A DNA stretch of 64,000 nt. Origin: Nonomuraea soli. GTDB lineage: Bacteria; Actinomycetota; Actinomycetes; Streptosporangiales; Streptosporangiaceae. The position numbers were made by a program, and so were the translations under genes. The notes beneath the pieces are model-generated. The model was not told the DNA's origin. It saw only the letters and a program-made list of their open reading frames with translations, and searched no databases. The DNA lies in contig NZ_JACDUR010000005.1 in assembly GCF_013761175.1 (NCBI RefSeq), positions 716,970-780,969 on the forward strand. The letters are read 5' to 3'. This document shows, one piece after another, positions 1-7,280 of the stretch. Numbering within the stretch: the stretch's first letter is position 1; every line of letters starts with the position of its first letter.

Positions 1-142
1 GGTCCTGGTCGCCGCGGCGGACCTGATCGCCAGAACCGCCTTCGCCCCCGTCGAACTGCCCGTGGGCATCGTCACCGCCGTGCTCGGCGCGCCGTACCTG
101 ATCTACCTGCTCATCCGACTGCGAAGGGGAACCCGCACATGA
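1..142 (+). CDS. Iron-siderophore ABC transporter permease, C-terminal end (partial)
   Basis: The reading frame is open from base 2 and gives about 46 residues, with the end of a transmembrane helix (PVGIVTAVLGAPYLIYLLIR) and a basic tail RRGTRT. A conserved PVGIVTAxxGxPxFxxLL segment near the C-terminus is typical of FecCD/BtuC-type permeases, which form the membrane channel for ferric-siderophore or cobalamin uptake. Its stop codon overlaps the ATG of the following ATPase gene in an ATGA junction, so the two are translationally coupled parts of one importer. The start and most of the gene lie outside the window, and the substrate cannot be told. Confidence 0.85.
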   Translation, partial: VLVAAADLIARTAFAPVELPVGIVTAVLGAPYLIYLLIRLRRGTRT

Positions 143-945
143 GGCTCCAGGCGGTGGACGTCCGTCTCGCGTACGGCGACCGCGTGGTGGTGGACGGCCT
201 CGACCTCGGCATCGAGGCAGGCACCGTCACCACCATCATCGGCCCCAACGGCTGCGGCAAATCCACCCTGCTGCGCGCCCTCGGCCGCCTGCTCAAGCCG
301 GCGGGCGGCGAGGTGCTGCTCGACGGCAAGCGCATCGACAAGCTCCCCACCCGCGAGGTCGCCCGCGTGCTCGGCGTCCTGCCCCAGTCGCCCACCGCCC
401 CGGAGGGCCTCACCGTCGCCGACCTGGTCGCCCGCGGGCGCCACCCCCACCAGACCTGGTACCGCCAGTGGTCCTCGGACGACGAGTCGGCGGTCGCCGA
501 CGCCCTGTCCATGACGGGCCTGTCCGACCTGGCCGACCGGCCGCTCGACGAGCTCTCCGGCGGCCAGCGCCAGCGCGCGTGGATCTCCATGGCGCTCGCC
601 CAGGGCACCGACCTGCTGCTGCTGGACGAACCGACCACCTTCCTCGACCTCGCCCACCAGGTGGAGGTGCTGGAGCTGGTCAGGCACCTGCACTCGTCGC
701 TGGAGCGCACGGTCGTCATGGTGCTGCACGACCTCAACCTCGCCGCCAGGTACGCGGACCGGCTGGTGGCCATGCGGTCGGGGCACATCATCGCCGCGGG
801 CACGCCGCACGAGGTGCTCACGGAGGAACTGCTGGCCTCGGTGTTCGACCTGGACGCCAAGGTGATCGCCGATCCGGTGGCGGGCACGCCCCTCGTCGTC
901 CCCATCGGCACCCGGCACGGATCGCCCCCGGCGTCACCTGCCTGA
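139..945 (+). CDS. Iron-siderophore ABC transporter ATP-binding protein (FecE/FhuC type)
   Basis: A 268-residue cytoplasmic ATPase that powers import of an iron chelate through the upstream FecCD-type permease. Visible motifs in order are Walker A GPNGCGKST (residues 35-43), a Q-loop near PQSP, the ABC signature LSGGQ (139-143), Walker B LLLLDEP (about 160) and the switch histidine in VLHDLNLAARYADR. The HDLN(L/M)A sequence and the length are typical of siderophore and cobalamin ATPases. The ATG overlaps the permease stop (ATGA). No substrate-binding lipoprotein gene lies inside the window, so the specific siderophore is unknown. Confidence 0.93.
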   Translation: MRLQAVDVRLAYGDRVVVDGLDLGIEAGTVTTIIGPNGCGKSTLLRALGRLLKPAGGEVLLDGKRIDKLPTREVARVLGVLPQSPTAPEGLTVADLVARGRHPHQTWYRQWSSDDESAVADALSMTGLSDLADRPLDELSGGQRQRAWISMALAQGTDLLLLDEPTTFLDLAHQVEVLELVRHLHSSLERTVVMVLHDLNLAARYADRLVAMRSGHIIAAGTPHEVLTEELLASVFDLDAKVIADPVAGTPLVVPIGTRHGSPPASPA

Positions 946-1007
946 ACCCCTGCTCACCTCAAAAGACACCGGTTCCCACCAGGCGTTCGCTATGCGACGA
1001 TCACCCG

Positions 1008-1493
1008 GTGCTGCGCAGCCTGGAAATCCAAGCCACCCTCTCCACCCCCTCCACGCCCGACCACCTCCCCCACTTATCGTGGTCCCCCACCATCGAACTG
1101 AGCCTCGACTGCTTCGTCTGCGTACGCGTGGGCCGCACCACCCGGCTCGAACGGGGTGCCGAGCAAGCCATCTGCTCCTCCGACCGCGACCACGGACCGC
1201 ACTTCGCCCCGGCCCGCATCGCCGAGTTCGACACCGCCGGCACCTCGCTGCGCGCCGTCGTCGAGTTCTGGTGGGCGCCCTTCCACGACGCCAAGCGCGA
1301 CACCCCGGCCACGCCGCTGAGCGAGGCCCCGTGGGTGCGGCTGCACCTGGCCTACCAGTGCCCCCTCCACGCGGCCCCCGGAACGGCCTCCACGCAGACG
1401 AACCTGGTCCGCCCGACCGCCCTGCGCTGTGAGCACTGCGCCGCCGTGATCGCCACCAGCCATGAGGCGCCCGCCATCCGCCTGCTGGGATGA
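1008..1493 (+). CDS. Small hypothetical protein with paired cysteines
   Basis: I do not recognise this 161-residue protein. The GTG at 1008 is chosen because conserved-looking sequence (VLRSLEIQATLSTP) starts there; the frame is open further upstream but only as a shadow of the ATPase gene. It has two cysteine pairs, CFVC near residue 36 and CEHC near residue 142, plus single cysteines between them, which could bind a metal or form a zinc-ribbon-like fold (inference). No signal peptide or membrane segment is seen. It is followed 28 nt later by a hydrolase gene on the same strand, so co-transcription is possible but says little about its role. Confidence 0.6.
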   Translation: MLRSLEIQATLSTPSTPDHLPHLSWSPTIELSLDCFVCVRVGRTTRLERGAEQAICSSDRDHGPHFAPARIAEFDTAGTSLRAVVEFWWAPFHDAKRDTPATPLSEAPWVRLHLAYQCPLHAAPGTASTQTNLVRPTALRCEHCAAVIATSHEAPAIRLLG

Positions 1494-1521
1494 ACCGCCG
1501 GAAGCCGGGTAGCAGCGGCTG

Positions 1522-2451
1522 GTGCCCATGTTCGAGAAATTCCAGGCCGAGCACGTTCAGACCGGCGAGGCGTCGATCTTCACCCGCCATGGCGGCGACG
1601 GGCCGCCGGTGTTGTTGCTGCACGGCCATCCCCGCACCTCCGCGACCTGGCATCGGGTGGCGCCGCTCCTGGTGGACCAGGGCTTCACCGTGGTCTGCCC
1701 CGATCTGCGCGGGTACGGCAGGTCGCGTGGCCCGGCTCCCGCGGCCGATCATTCCGCGCACTCCAAACGCGCGGTGGCCGGCGACCTTCTGGCGGTGATG
1801 CGGACGCTCGGGCACGAGCGGTTCGCGCTGGCGGGTCACGACCGTGGCGGTGCCGTGGCCCTGCGGCTGGCCCTCGACCACCCCGACGCCGTCACCCGCC
1901 TGGCGATCCTGGACTGCATGCCGATCAGCGAGCACCTGTCGCGCATCACGGCGCAGTTCGCCACCCAGTGGTGGCACTGGTTCTTCTTCGCGCAGCCGGA
2001 CACCCCCGAGCGCGTCATCAACGCCGACCCGGACAGCTGGTACAAGGGCGATCCCGAGCGGATGGGCGAGGAGAACTACGCCGAGTTCCGTGAGGCGACG
2101 CGCAACCCGGGTGTGGTGAGGGCCATGCTGGAGGACTACCGGGCGGGCCTCGCCATCGACGCCGGGCACGAGCGTGAGGACCGGGCCGCCGGGCGGGGGA
2201 TCTCATGTCCCACGCTGGTCCTGTGGTCACAGCGCGACGACCTGGAGGAACTGTACGGCGATCCGCTGCGGATCTGGCGTGACTGGGCCGCTGACGTGCG
2301 CGGGCACGGCATCGACTGCGGGCACCACATGGCCGAGGAGGCTCCCGGCGAGCTGGCCGCGGCCCTGGCCGAGTTCCTGAAAGGAGTCGGCACGCCGCAC
2401 ACGTTTCCCGGCAGCGCTATGGGACCTTCTCCAAGGAAACCGGACGAATAG
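1522..2451 (+). CDS. Alpha/beta hydrolase, fluoroacetate/haloacetate dehalogenase-like
   Basis: A 309-residue alpha/beta hydrolase. HGHPRTSATWHRV supplies the oxyanion-hole HG, GHDRGG carries the nucleophile Asp107 (Asp instead of Ser), CGHHMAEE near residue 266 carries the catalytic His, and WWHWFFF provides the neighbouring His152-Trp153 pair that cradles halide in fluoroacetate dehalogenases. The EDYRAG motif also fits that family. The expected reaction is hydrolytic removal of halogen from a haloacetate; epoxide hydrolases are the main alternative. An ATG two codons downstream (1528) is an equally good start. The last 12 codons or so run antisense into the end of the convergent MFS gene, and the tail after about residue 288 looks unrelated to the family. 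Confidence 0.85.
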   Translation: MPMFEKFQAEHVQTGEASIFTRHGGDGPPVLLLHGHPRTSATWHRVAPLLVDQGFTVVCPDLRGYGRSRGPAPAADHSAHSKRAVAGDLLAVMRTLGHERFALAGHDRGGAVALRLALDHPDAVTRLAILDCMPISEHLSRITAQFATQWWHWFFFAQPDTPERVINADPDSWYKGDPERMGEENYAEFREATRNPGVVRAMLEDYRAGLAIDAGHEREDRAAGRGISCPTLVLWSQRDDLEELYGDPLRIWRDWAADVRGHGIDCGHHMAEEAPGELAAALAEFLKGVGTPHTFPGSAMGPSPRKPDE

Positions 2452-3604
2452 GCGACCGGGTGACGGCCAAAGCGATCACCAGCCAGCTCGTCCCGGCCAC
2501 GGCCATGAGCAGGTAGGCGTTCCCGACCAGCGTCTCGAACGCCCCGGCCAGCAAGGCGGCCACCGGGATCGCCGCGAAGGCGATCATGCGGGCGGTGCCC
2601 AGGACCCGCCCCAGCAGCTCGTCGGGGATCACCTGCTGCCGCAGGGTCATGGTCGCCACGATCAGGATGCCCGCGCCCGCGAACTGCCCCGTCCACGCCA
2701 GCCCGATCAGCACGGGACCGCGAGCAGGGATCATCGCCAGCATCGACAGCCCGCCCAGCGCCGCACCCGCGGCGATCAGCACCCAGGGCGGCAGACCCCG
2801 CCGCAGCAGCCGGCTCCCGGCCAGCCCGCCGACCACGGCGCCCGCGCCCTGGAAGGCGTAGACGACGCCGATCTGCGTGGGTGTGAACGCATGGTAGGCG
2901 CTCAGGTAGAACACCAGGTTCGCCAGCAGCAGCCACACCCCGACGTTGCACGCGAACGACACCAGCGCCGTGGCCAGCACCTCCCGCCGCTCAACGAAGA
3001 GGTACCGCAACCCGGCCCGCACCGACACGTCACGACGCCGTACGGCGGGCAGCCGCCCGATGGGCGCCAGCAACGCGGCCGAGACGAAGAAGGTCGCCGC
3101 GTCCACGTAGATCGCCGTCTCATACCCGAAGGCGACGATCATCGCGCCACCGAGAGCCGGTCCGATCATGTTCGTCCCGTGCTCCCCGATGTGCACCCGG
3201 GCATTGGCGGGCGGCAGCCGGTCGGGCGTCACCAGCGAAGGCACGATCGCGTTGAACGCCGGCCGGTACAGCGGATCGACACACGACAGCAGCAGGACCA
3301 GCAGGTAGATCACCCACAGCGGCGGCGGCCCCATGGTCACCACCACGGCGAGCAGCAGCGCGAGCACCCCCGCCGCCAGGTCGCCGATCACGAGCACCGG
3401 CTTCCTGCCGAACCGATCGGCGATCACCCCGCCCAGCAGCCCCAGCACCAGGAACGGCAGGTATTCCAGCGCGTAGACCGCTCCCGTGCCCAGCGCTGAA
3501 CCGGTCAGGTCGAGCACGAGCAGCGGCAACGCCAGCCGGTAGATCCACGTCCCCATCGACGAGATCAGATAGGCCGACAGCAGGAGCCAGTAGCGCGTCC
3601 CCAT
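2417..3604 (-). CDS. MFS transporter, EntS/MFS_3-like exporter
   Basis: A 395-residue integral membrane protein with about 11-12 predicted helices. Its first half has the MFS loop signature GGVIADRFGRKPVL between helices 2 and 3, and the layout matches the MFS_3 (enterobactin-exporter-like) group that pumps small molecules out using the proton gradient. It starts at an ATG only 6 nt after the stop of the TPR gene at 3611 and has no strong ribosome-binding site, which suggests translational coupling to the peptide/TPR cassettes upstream. That would make it the likely exporter of whatever those cassettes produce (inference). Its 3' end overlaps the convergent hydrolase gene by 35 bp. Confidence 0.88.
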   Translation of the reverse strand: MGTRYWLLLSAYLISSMGTWIYRLALPLLVLDLTGSALGTGAVYALEYLPFLVLGLLGGVIADRFGRKPVLVIGDLAAGVLALLLAVVVTMGPPPLWVIYLLVLLLSCVDPLYRPAFNAIVPSLVTPDRLPPANARVHIGEHGTNMIGPALGGAMIVAFGYETAIYVDAATFFVSAALLAPIGRLPAVRRRDVSVRAGLRYLFVERREVLATALVSFACNVGVWLLLANLVFYLSAYHAFTPTQIGVVYAFQGAGAVVGGLAGSRLLRRGLPPWVLIAAGAALGGLSMLAMIPARGPVLIGLAWTGQFAGAGILIVATMTLRQQVIPDELLGRVLGTARMIAFAAIPVAALLAGAFETLVGNAYLLMAVAGTSWLVIALAVTRSPIRPVSLEKVP

Positions 3605-3610
3605 GCCGCG

Positions 3611-5230
3611 TCAGCCCGCCGCGAGCGCCTGGCGGATGTCCTCGTCGCCGGGCGCCAGCCGGGCGGCGGCGTGCAGGTCGGCTCGTGCTTCGTCGGCCCG
3701 CCCGCAGGCGCGTAAGGCGACCGCCCGGTTGAACCGCAGCTCGGCGCCGTCGTCGAGGTCGAGCGCGCGGGTCAGGTCGGCCACCGCGCCCCGGGCGTCG
3801 CCCTGGTCGAAGGCCAGCCGCCCGCGTCCCGCCCAGGCGGCGGCCAGGTCGGGCTGGAGCGAGATCGCCCGGTCGAAGGCGGCGCGTGCCAGGTCGGCAC
3901 GCCCTTCCGCATCCTCCACCTGGCCCAGCACGCAGAGCAGGTGAGCGCTGCCGGAATCGAGCTCCAGGCCGCGCTCGACGTCGCGCCTGGCCTTGCCGTA
4001 CTGCCCGAGGGCGGCGTGCAGCCCGGCGCGGTTGACGTAGGCGGGCGCGAACGCGGGATCGAGCTCCAGCGCGTAGTCGAGGTCGGCCAGCGCCCCTTCG
4101 AGGTCGCCCGCGCCGAAGCGGATGCCCGCCCGGTTGTAGTACGGCTCGGGGAAGGGCGGGCTGACGCGCATCGCGGTCTCGTAGTCGGCCAGCGCCTCCT
4201 CCTGGCGGCCGAGCTTGACCAGCAGGTTGCCGCGGTCGAGGTAGTAGTCGGGGTAGCCGGGGTCGATCGCGACGGCCTCGTCGTAGTCGGCCAGCGCCTC
4301 CTCGGTGACACCGCGCAGCTGGGCGCGGTTGGCCAGCAGCACCAAGCGGTGGATCGGGTGCCGCTCTCCCAGCGCGGACGCGACCTCGATGGCCTCGTCG
4401 ACGAGCGCTGCGGCCCGGTCGAGCCGGCCCAGCCGTACCTCGACCAGGGCCCGGGTGTTGAGGTCGAAGCTCAGGTGGAAGGCGCGCTCGCCGGGGTCGG
4501 GCAGCAGCGACGTGATCGTGATCGCCTCGTTGATCCAGCCGAGCGCCTCTTCCGGGTCACGCCGCGACGGGTCGCTGTGCCGTACGAGGATCGTCGCCGT
4601 CTGGCAGGCGGTCGTGGCACGCGCGAGCGGGTCGACGCAGGTGCGGCGGGAGCGGTGGTACAACTCCAGCGCCTCGTCCTCCCGCTCGATGGCCGCCAGC
4701 GCGCAGGCCGTACGGCTCAGCAGGGTCCAGTCGTCGGGCGTCCTGGCCAGCGCGGCCAGGCCGCCCTCGGCCATCGCGTGGTGGAAGCCCTCGTTGCGCA
4801 GCCGTTCGAAATCGGTGACGAGAGGCAGGCCGGAGGGCATGTCACGGCCGCGCTCGACGCGCACCTGCGGCACCCGGCGCGCGAGGACGCCCAGGAACTC
4901 GCGGTCGGTCTGGTCGGCTTCGTCCAGGTTGTCGACGATCATCGTGACCGCCTCGGGCAACGCGTCACGGACGAACTCGGCCAGCCCGTTGGCGATCCAC
5001 AACGTGCGGCGGGCGCCGGGCACCAGGATGCGCTCCTCCGAAGGCAGCCCGTCGGCCAGCGAGGTCCTGCGGGCGGCGACCCCGAGGTGCGGGGCGGCGA
5101 CGCGTAGCTCGATGTCGTGCGCGGCGACCAGCTCGGGCCGCGCCTTGGGGACCAGCGTCTCCAGCAACCCGGCGGCGAGCGTGTACGGCCCGCGCAGGCG
5201 ACGGTCGGCGTCGATGACGATCGTGTTCAT
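3611..5230 (-). CDS. TPR protein of duplicated peptide/TPR cassette (copy 1)
   Basis: A 539-residue soluble protein. The ATG at 5230 is chosen because GGAGG lies 9 nt upstream and the paralogue begins at the same point. Residues 1 to about 190 form a domain opening with VIDADRRLRGPYTL and containing IVDNLDEADQTDREFLGVL, which resembles the Walker B region of STAND-type ATPases, but no P-loop is visible. From about residue 190 to the end are helical repeats; the clearest TPR units have the YxxRGxxLxxLGxxEEALADY pattern (for example DYYLDRGNLLVKLGRQEEAL). It follows a 24-residue peptide gene and precedes an MFS gene by 6 nt. No signal peptide or membrane segment is seen. The function is unknown; peptide binding or regulation is an inference from the TPRs and the context. 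Confidence 0.85.
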   Translation of the reverse strand: MNTIVIDADRRLRGPYTLAAGLLETLVPKARPELVAAHDIELRVAAPHLGVAARRTSLADGLPSEERILVPGARRTLWIANGLAEFVRDALPEAVTMIVDNLDEADQTDREFLGVLARRVPQVRVERGRDMPSGLPLVTDFERLRNEGFHHAMAEGGLAALARTPDDWTLLSRTACALAAIEREDEALELYHRSRRTCVDPLARATTACQTATILVRHSDPSRRDPEEALGWINEAITITSLLPDPGERAFHLSFDLNTRALVEVRLGRLDRAAALVDEAIEVASALGERHPIHRLVLLANRAQLRGVTEEALADYDEAVAIDPGYPDYYLDRGNLLVKLGRQEEALADYETAMRVSPPFPEPYYNRAGIRFGAGDLEGALADLDYALELDPAFAPAYVNRAGLHAALGQYGKARRDVERGLELDSGSAHLLCVLGQVEDAEGRADLARAAFDRAISLQPDLAAAWAGRGRLAFDQGDARGAVADLTRALDLDDGAELRFNRAVALRACGRADEARADLHAAARLAPGDEDIRQALAAG

Positions 5231-5256
5231 GAAGAGGTCCTCCCGAGACATGAGAG

Positions 5257-5286
5257 AGCCGGCGCTCCTGTCCAGAAACGCCGGCT
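5257..5286 (-). terminator. Attenuator-like hairpin between peptide 1 and TPR gene 1
   Basis: On the minus strand a perfect 8-bp stem, AGCCGGCG with CGCCGGCT, encloses a 14-nt loop containing TTCTGGACAGGA. It lies 10 nt after the peptide stop codon and 26 nt before the TPR start. The same stem and loop recur in the second cassette at 7102-7129, so it is a conserved element. It may be a leaky terminator or processing site that keeps peptide mRNA more abundant than TPR mRNA (inference). Confidence 0.7.
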
Positions 5287-5296
5287 GATCCGCCAC

Positions 5297-5371
5297 CTAG
5301 CCCGTGTGCCTGGGGGCACCGGCCCCGGCAGGCTTGAGAGTCCCGGGCTTGTAGACGATGACCTTCTTCAT
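5297..5371 (-). CDS. 24-residue basic peptide of the TPR cassette (copy 1)
   Basis: A 24-codon gene that starts MKKVIVYKPGTLKP and ends GAPRHTG-stop (TAG). The ribosome-binding site GAAAGG lies 7 nt before the ATG. The peptide is basic (four Lys, one Arg, one His) and rich in Pro and Gly, without cysteine or a signal peptide. It matches the peptide at 7138-7212 at 18 of 24 positions, and seven further codons differ only silently, so the amino-acid sequence appears to be under selection. The role is unknown; a precursor of a modified peptide or an intracellular signal for the adjacent TPR protein are the obvious options (inference). Confidence 0.75.
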   Translation of the reverse strand: MKKVIVYKPGTLKPAGAGAPRHTG

Positions 5372-5400
5372 GGGCAACCTTTCTCTCGAACGGGTTGACG

Positions 5401-5460
5401 ACTAATGTCAACACGAGCGAACTCTGAGATCAAGGTTCGAGGTGGTAATCGATCATTCCC
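5401..5460 (-). promoter_or_regulatory. Conserved 60-bp block upstream of peptide gene 1
   Basis: Aligned without gaps to 7281-7340, 39 of 60 positions match. Read on the minus strand, the conserved pieces are GGGAAT, then 6 nt, TTACC, then 8 nt, CCTTGATCTC, and further on CGTGTTgACATtAGT. The block ends 29 nt before the peptide ATG, so it should hold the promoter and an operator of this cassette. The GGGAAT motif overlaps the stop codon of the upstream TPR gene (5453-5455). I cannot assign it to a sigma factor. Confidence 0.6.
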
Positions 5461-7063
5461 GAGTGAGCTCGCGCCGGATGTCCTCGTCGTCCGGATCCAA
5501 GGAGGCCGCCTGGCGCAGGTCTTCCAGCGCCTCGGGCTCGCGGCCGCACGCACGCAGCGCGACGGCCCGGTTGAAGTACAGCTCGGCCGACTCCTCCAGC
5601 TTGAGCGCCTGGGTGAGGTCGGCCACGGCGGCCTCGTGATGGCCCTGGGCGTACTCCAGCTCGCCCCTGCTGGCCCAGCCCGCCACCAGATCCGGCTGGA
5701 GCTCCAGCGCGGCGTCGAAGGCCTGCCTGGCCTCCACCACGCGCCCCGAGGCCGCCTGGACCTGGCCCAGCACGCACAGCAGGTGCGGATTGGCGGGATC
5801 CAGCGCCAGGCCCCTGGCCGCGTCCCCCGCCGCCTCGCCGTAGCGGCCGAACTCCGCCAGCAGCCCGGCGCGGTTGACGTAGGCGGGCGCGAAGGAGGGG
5901 TCCAGCTCCAGCACGTAGTCGAGGTCGGCCAGCGCCCCTTCGTGGTCGCCGGCGGCGAAGCGCAGCTCGGAGCGGTTGTAGTACGGCTCGGGAGAGGGCG
6001 GGCCGAGCCGCATCGCGCTCTCGTAGTCGGCCAGCGCCTCCTCGGCCCGTCCCAGCTTGGCCAGCAGGACACCGCGGTCGAGGTAGTAGTCGGGATAGTC
6101 GGGATCGAGGGCGATCGCCCGCGTGTAGTCCTCGACGGCCGCCTCGGAGACGCCCTTGAGCAGGGCACGGTTGGCGTAGAGCACCATCCGGTGGATCGGG
6201 TGGCGCTCCCCCAGCGTGGCGGCCAGCGCGATGGCCTCGTCGACCAGCCCGGCCGCTCGGTCGACCCGGCCCAGCCGTACCTCGACCAGGGCCCTGGTGT
6301 TGAGGTCGAAGCCCAGGTGGAAGGCGCGCTCGTGGGGGTCGGGCAGCAGCGAGGTGATCGTGATCGCCTCGTTGATCCAGCCCAGCGCCTCGCCGGGGTC
6401 GCGCCGCGACGGGTCGCTGTGCCGTACGAGCAGTGTGGCCATCGAACACGCCACGGACGCGCGGTGCTTCGGCTCGGTGCCCTCGCGCCTGGCCAGCTGA
6501 TACAGCTCCCAGGCCTCGTCCTCGCGCTCGATCGCCTCCAGCGCGCCCGCGGTGCGGTGGATCATGGTCCACCACTCCTCGCTCGACGGCTCCAGCCGGG
6601 GCAGCGCGTCGAGCCCGGATTCGGCCATCGCGTGGTGGAATCCCTCGTCGCGGTAGCGCTCGAAATCCGCGGGCAACGCCAGGCCGCTGGGCCGCGACTC
6701 CCCCGGCGTGATCGTCAGGTACGGCACGCGCCGCCGGATCACCCCGACCAGCTCGGCATCGGTCGGGTCGGCCTCGTCCAGGTTGTCGGCGATCACCGTG
6801 ACCGGCCCGGCGAGCGCGTCACGGAAGAACTCCGCCAGCCCGTTGGCCAGCCACAACGTCCGCCGCGCCCCCGGGATGAGGATGCGCTCGCCCGGAGCGA
6901 GCCCGGTGGAACGTTCCTGGACCAGGTGGGGCGCCACCACCCGGATCACGCGCTCGTGCGCCTCCACCAGCGGCGCGGGCGCCCCCGGCACCAGCAACTC
7001 CAGGAGCGCGGCCCCCAGCGTGTACGGCCCCCGCAGGCGGCGGTCGGCGTCGACGACGGGCAC
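5453..7063 (-). CDS. TPR protein of duplicated peptide/TPR cassette (copy 2)
   Basis: A 536-residue paralogue of the protein at 3611-5230, alignable over its whole length. The GTG at 7063 is preferred because GAGGGG lies 6 nt upstream and the protein then opens PVVDADRRLRGPYTL, matching copy 1; the frame is open upstream but covers the hairpin and peptide gene. The N-terminal domain keeps VIADNLDEADPTDAEL without a P-loop, and the C-terminal half carries TPR units such as DYYLDRGVLLAKLGRAEEAL. It comes 74 nt after the peptide gene at 7138-7212. The soluble, repeat-rich form suggests binding of a peptide or protein partner; no catalytic motif is evident. Confidence 0.85.
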   Translation of the reverse strand: MPVVDADRRLRGPYTLGAALLELLVPGAPAPLVEAHERVIRVVAPHLVQERSTGLAPGERILIPGARRTLWLANGLAEFFRDALAGPVTVIADNLDEADPTDAELVGVIRRRVPYLTITPGESRPSGLALPADFERYRDEGFHHAMAESGLDALPRLEPSSEEWWTMIHRTAGALEAIEREDEAWELYQLARREGTEPKHRASVACSMATLLVRHSDPSRRDPGEALGWINEAITITSLLPDPHERAFHLGFDLNTRALVEVRLGRVDRAAGLVDEAIALAATLGERHPIHRMVLYANRALLKGVSEAAVEDYTRAIALDPDYPDYYLDRGVLLAKLGRAEEALADYESAMRLGPPSPEPYYNRSELRFAAGDHEGALADLDYVLELDPSFAPAYVNRAGLLAEFGRYGEAAGDAARGLALDPANPHLLCVLGQVQAASGRVVEARQAFDAALELQPDLVAGWASRGELEYAQGHHEAAVADLTQALKLEESAELYFNRAVALRACGREPEALEDLRQAASLDPDDEDIRRELTRE

Positions 7064-7101
7064 TTCGATCCCCTCACCCAGGCTGTTTCCGGCAACAGAA
7101 A

Positions 7102-7129
7102 GGCCGGCGTCCTGTCCAGAACGCCGGCC
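7102..7129 (-). terminator. Attenuator-like hairpin between peptide 2 and TPR gene 2
   Basis: A perfect 8-bp stem, GGCCGGCG with CGCCGGCC on the minus strand, has a 12-nt loop TTCTGGACAGGA and is followed by TTTCTGTTG. It starts 8 nt after the peptide stop. Stem and loop both match the hairpin at 5257-5286, with only the loop-flanking bases differing. Loop conservation suggests that more than simple termination is involved, for example RNA processing or protein binding (inference). Confidence 0.7.
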
Positions 7130-7137
7130 GACAGTAC

Positions 7138-7212
7138 TCAGCCCTTGTGCCGCGGCGCGGCGGCTCCGGACGGCTTCACGGTTCCGGGCTTGTGGACCAC
7201 GACCTTCTTCAT
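7138..7212 (-). CDS. 24-residue basic peptide of the TPR cassette (copy 2)
   Basis: A 24-codon gene that starts MKKVVVHKPGTVKP and ends APRHKG-stop (TGA). GAGAGG lies 5 nt before the ATG. Compared with the peptide at 5297-5371 the core MKKVxVxKPGTxKPxGAxAPRHxG is invariant, and substitutions are mostly conservative (Ile/Val, Tyr/His, Leu/Val, Ala/Ser). No cysteine, no leader-like hydrophobic stretch and no signal peptide are present. The frame is open upstream to about 7356 but that extension has no ribosome-binding site and is not shared by copy 1, so the short form is preferred. Confidence 0.75.
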   Translation of the reverse strand: MKKVVVHKPGTVKPSGAAAPRHKG

Positions 7213-7280
7213 GCGCACCTCTCGCTTTCTTTCCGCGAGATCGCCCCCACTGCACCTTGGTGGCGATCCCGACATGACCG

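Noticed and set aside
5396..5462. TTGACA before peptide 1 as a classical -35 box, and GGGAAT as a SigR-type -35
   Set aside because: TTGACA is TTCACA in copy 2, so it is not conserved. The conserved GGGAAT is not followed by GTT at an 18-nt spacing in either copy, so a SigR promoter is not supported.
5297..7212. The cassette as a Rap-Phr quorum-sensing pair or a lanthipeptide precursor
   Set aside because: The peptides have no signal sequence, as a Phr would, and no cysteine with Ser/Thr pattern, as a lanthipeptide core would; no LanM/LanC-type gene lies nearby.
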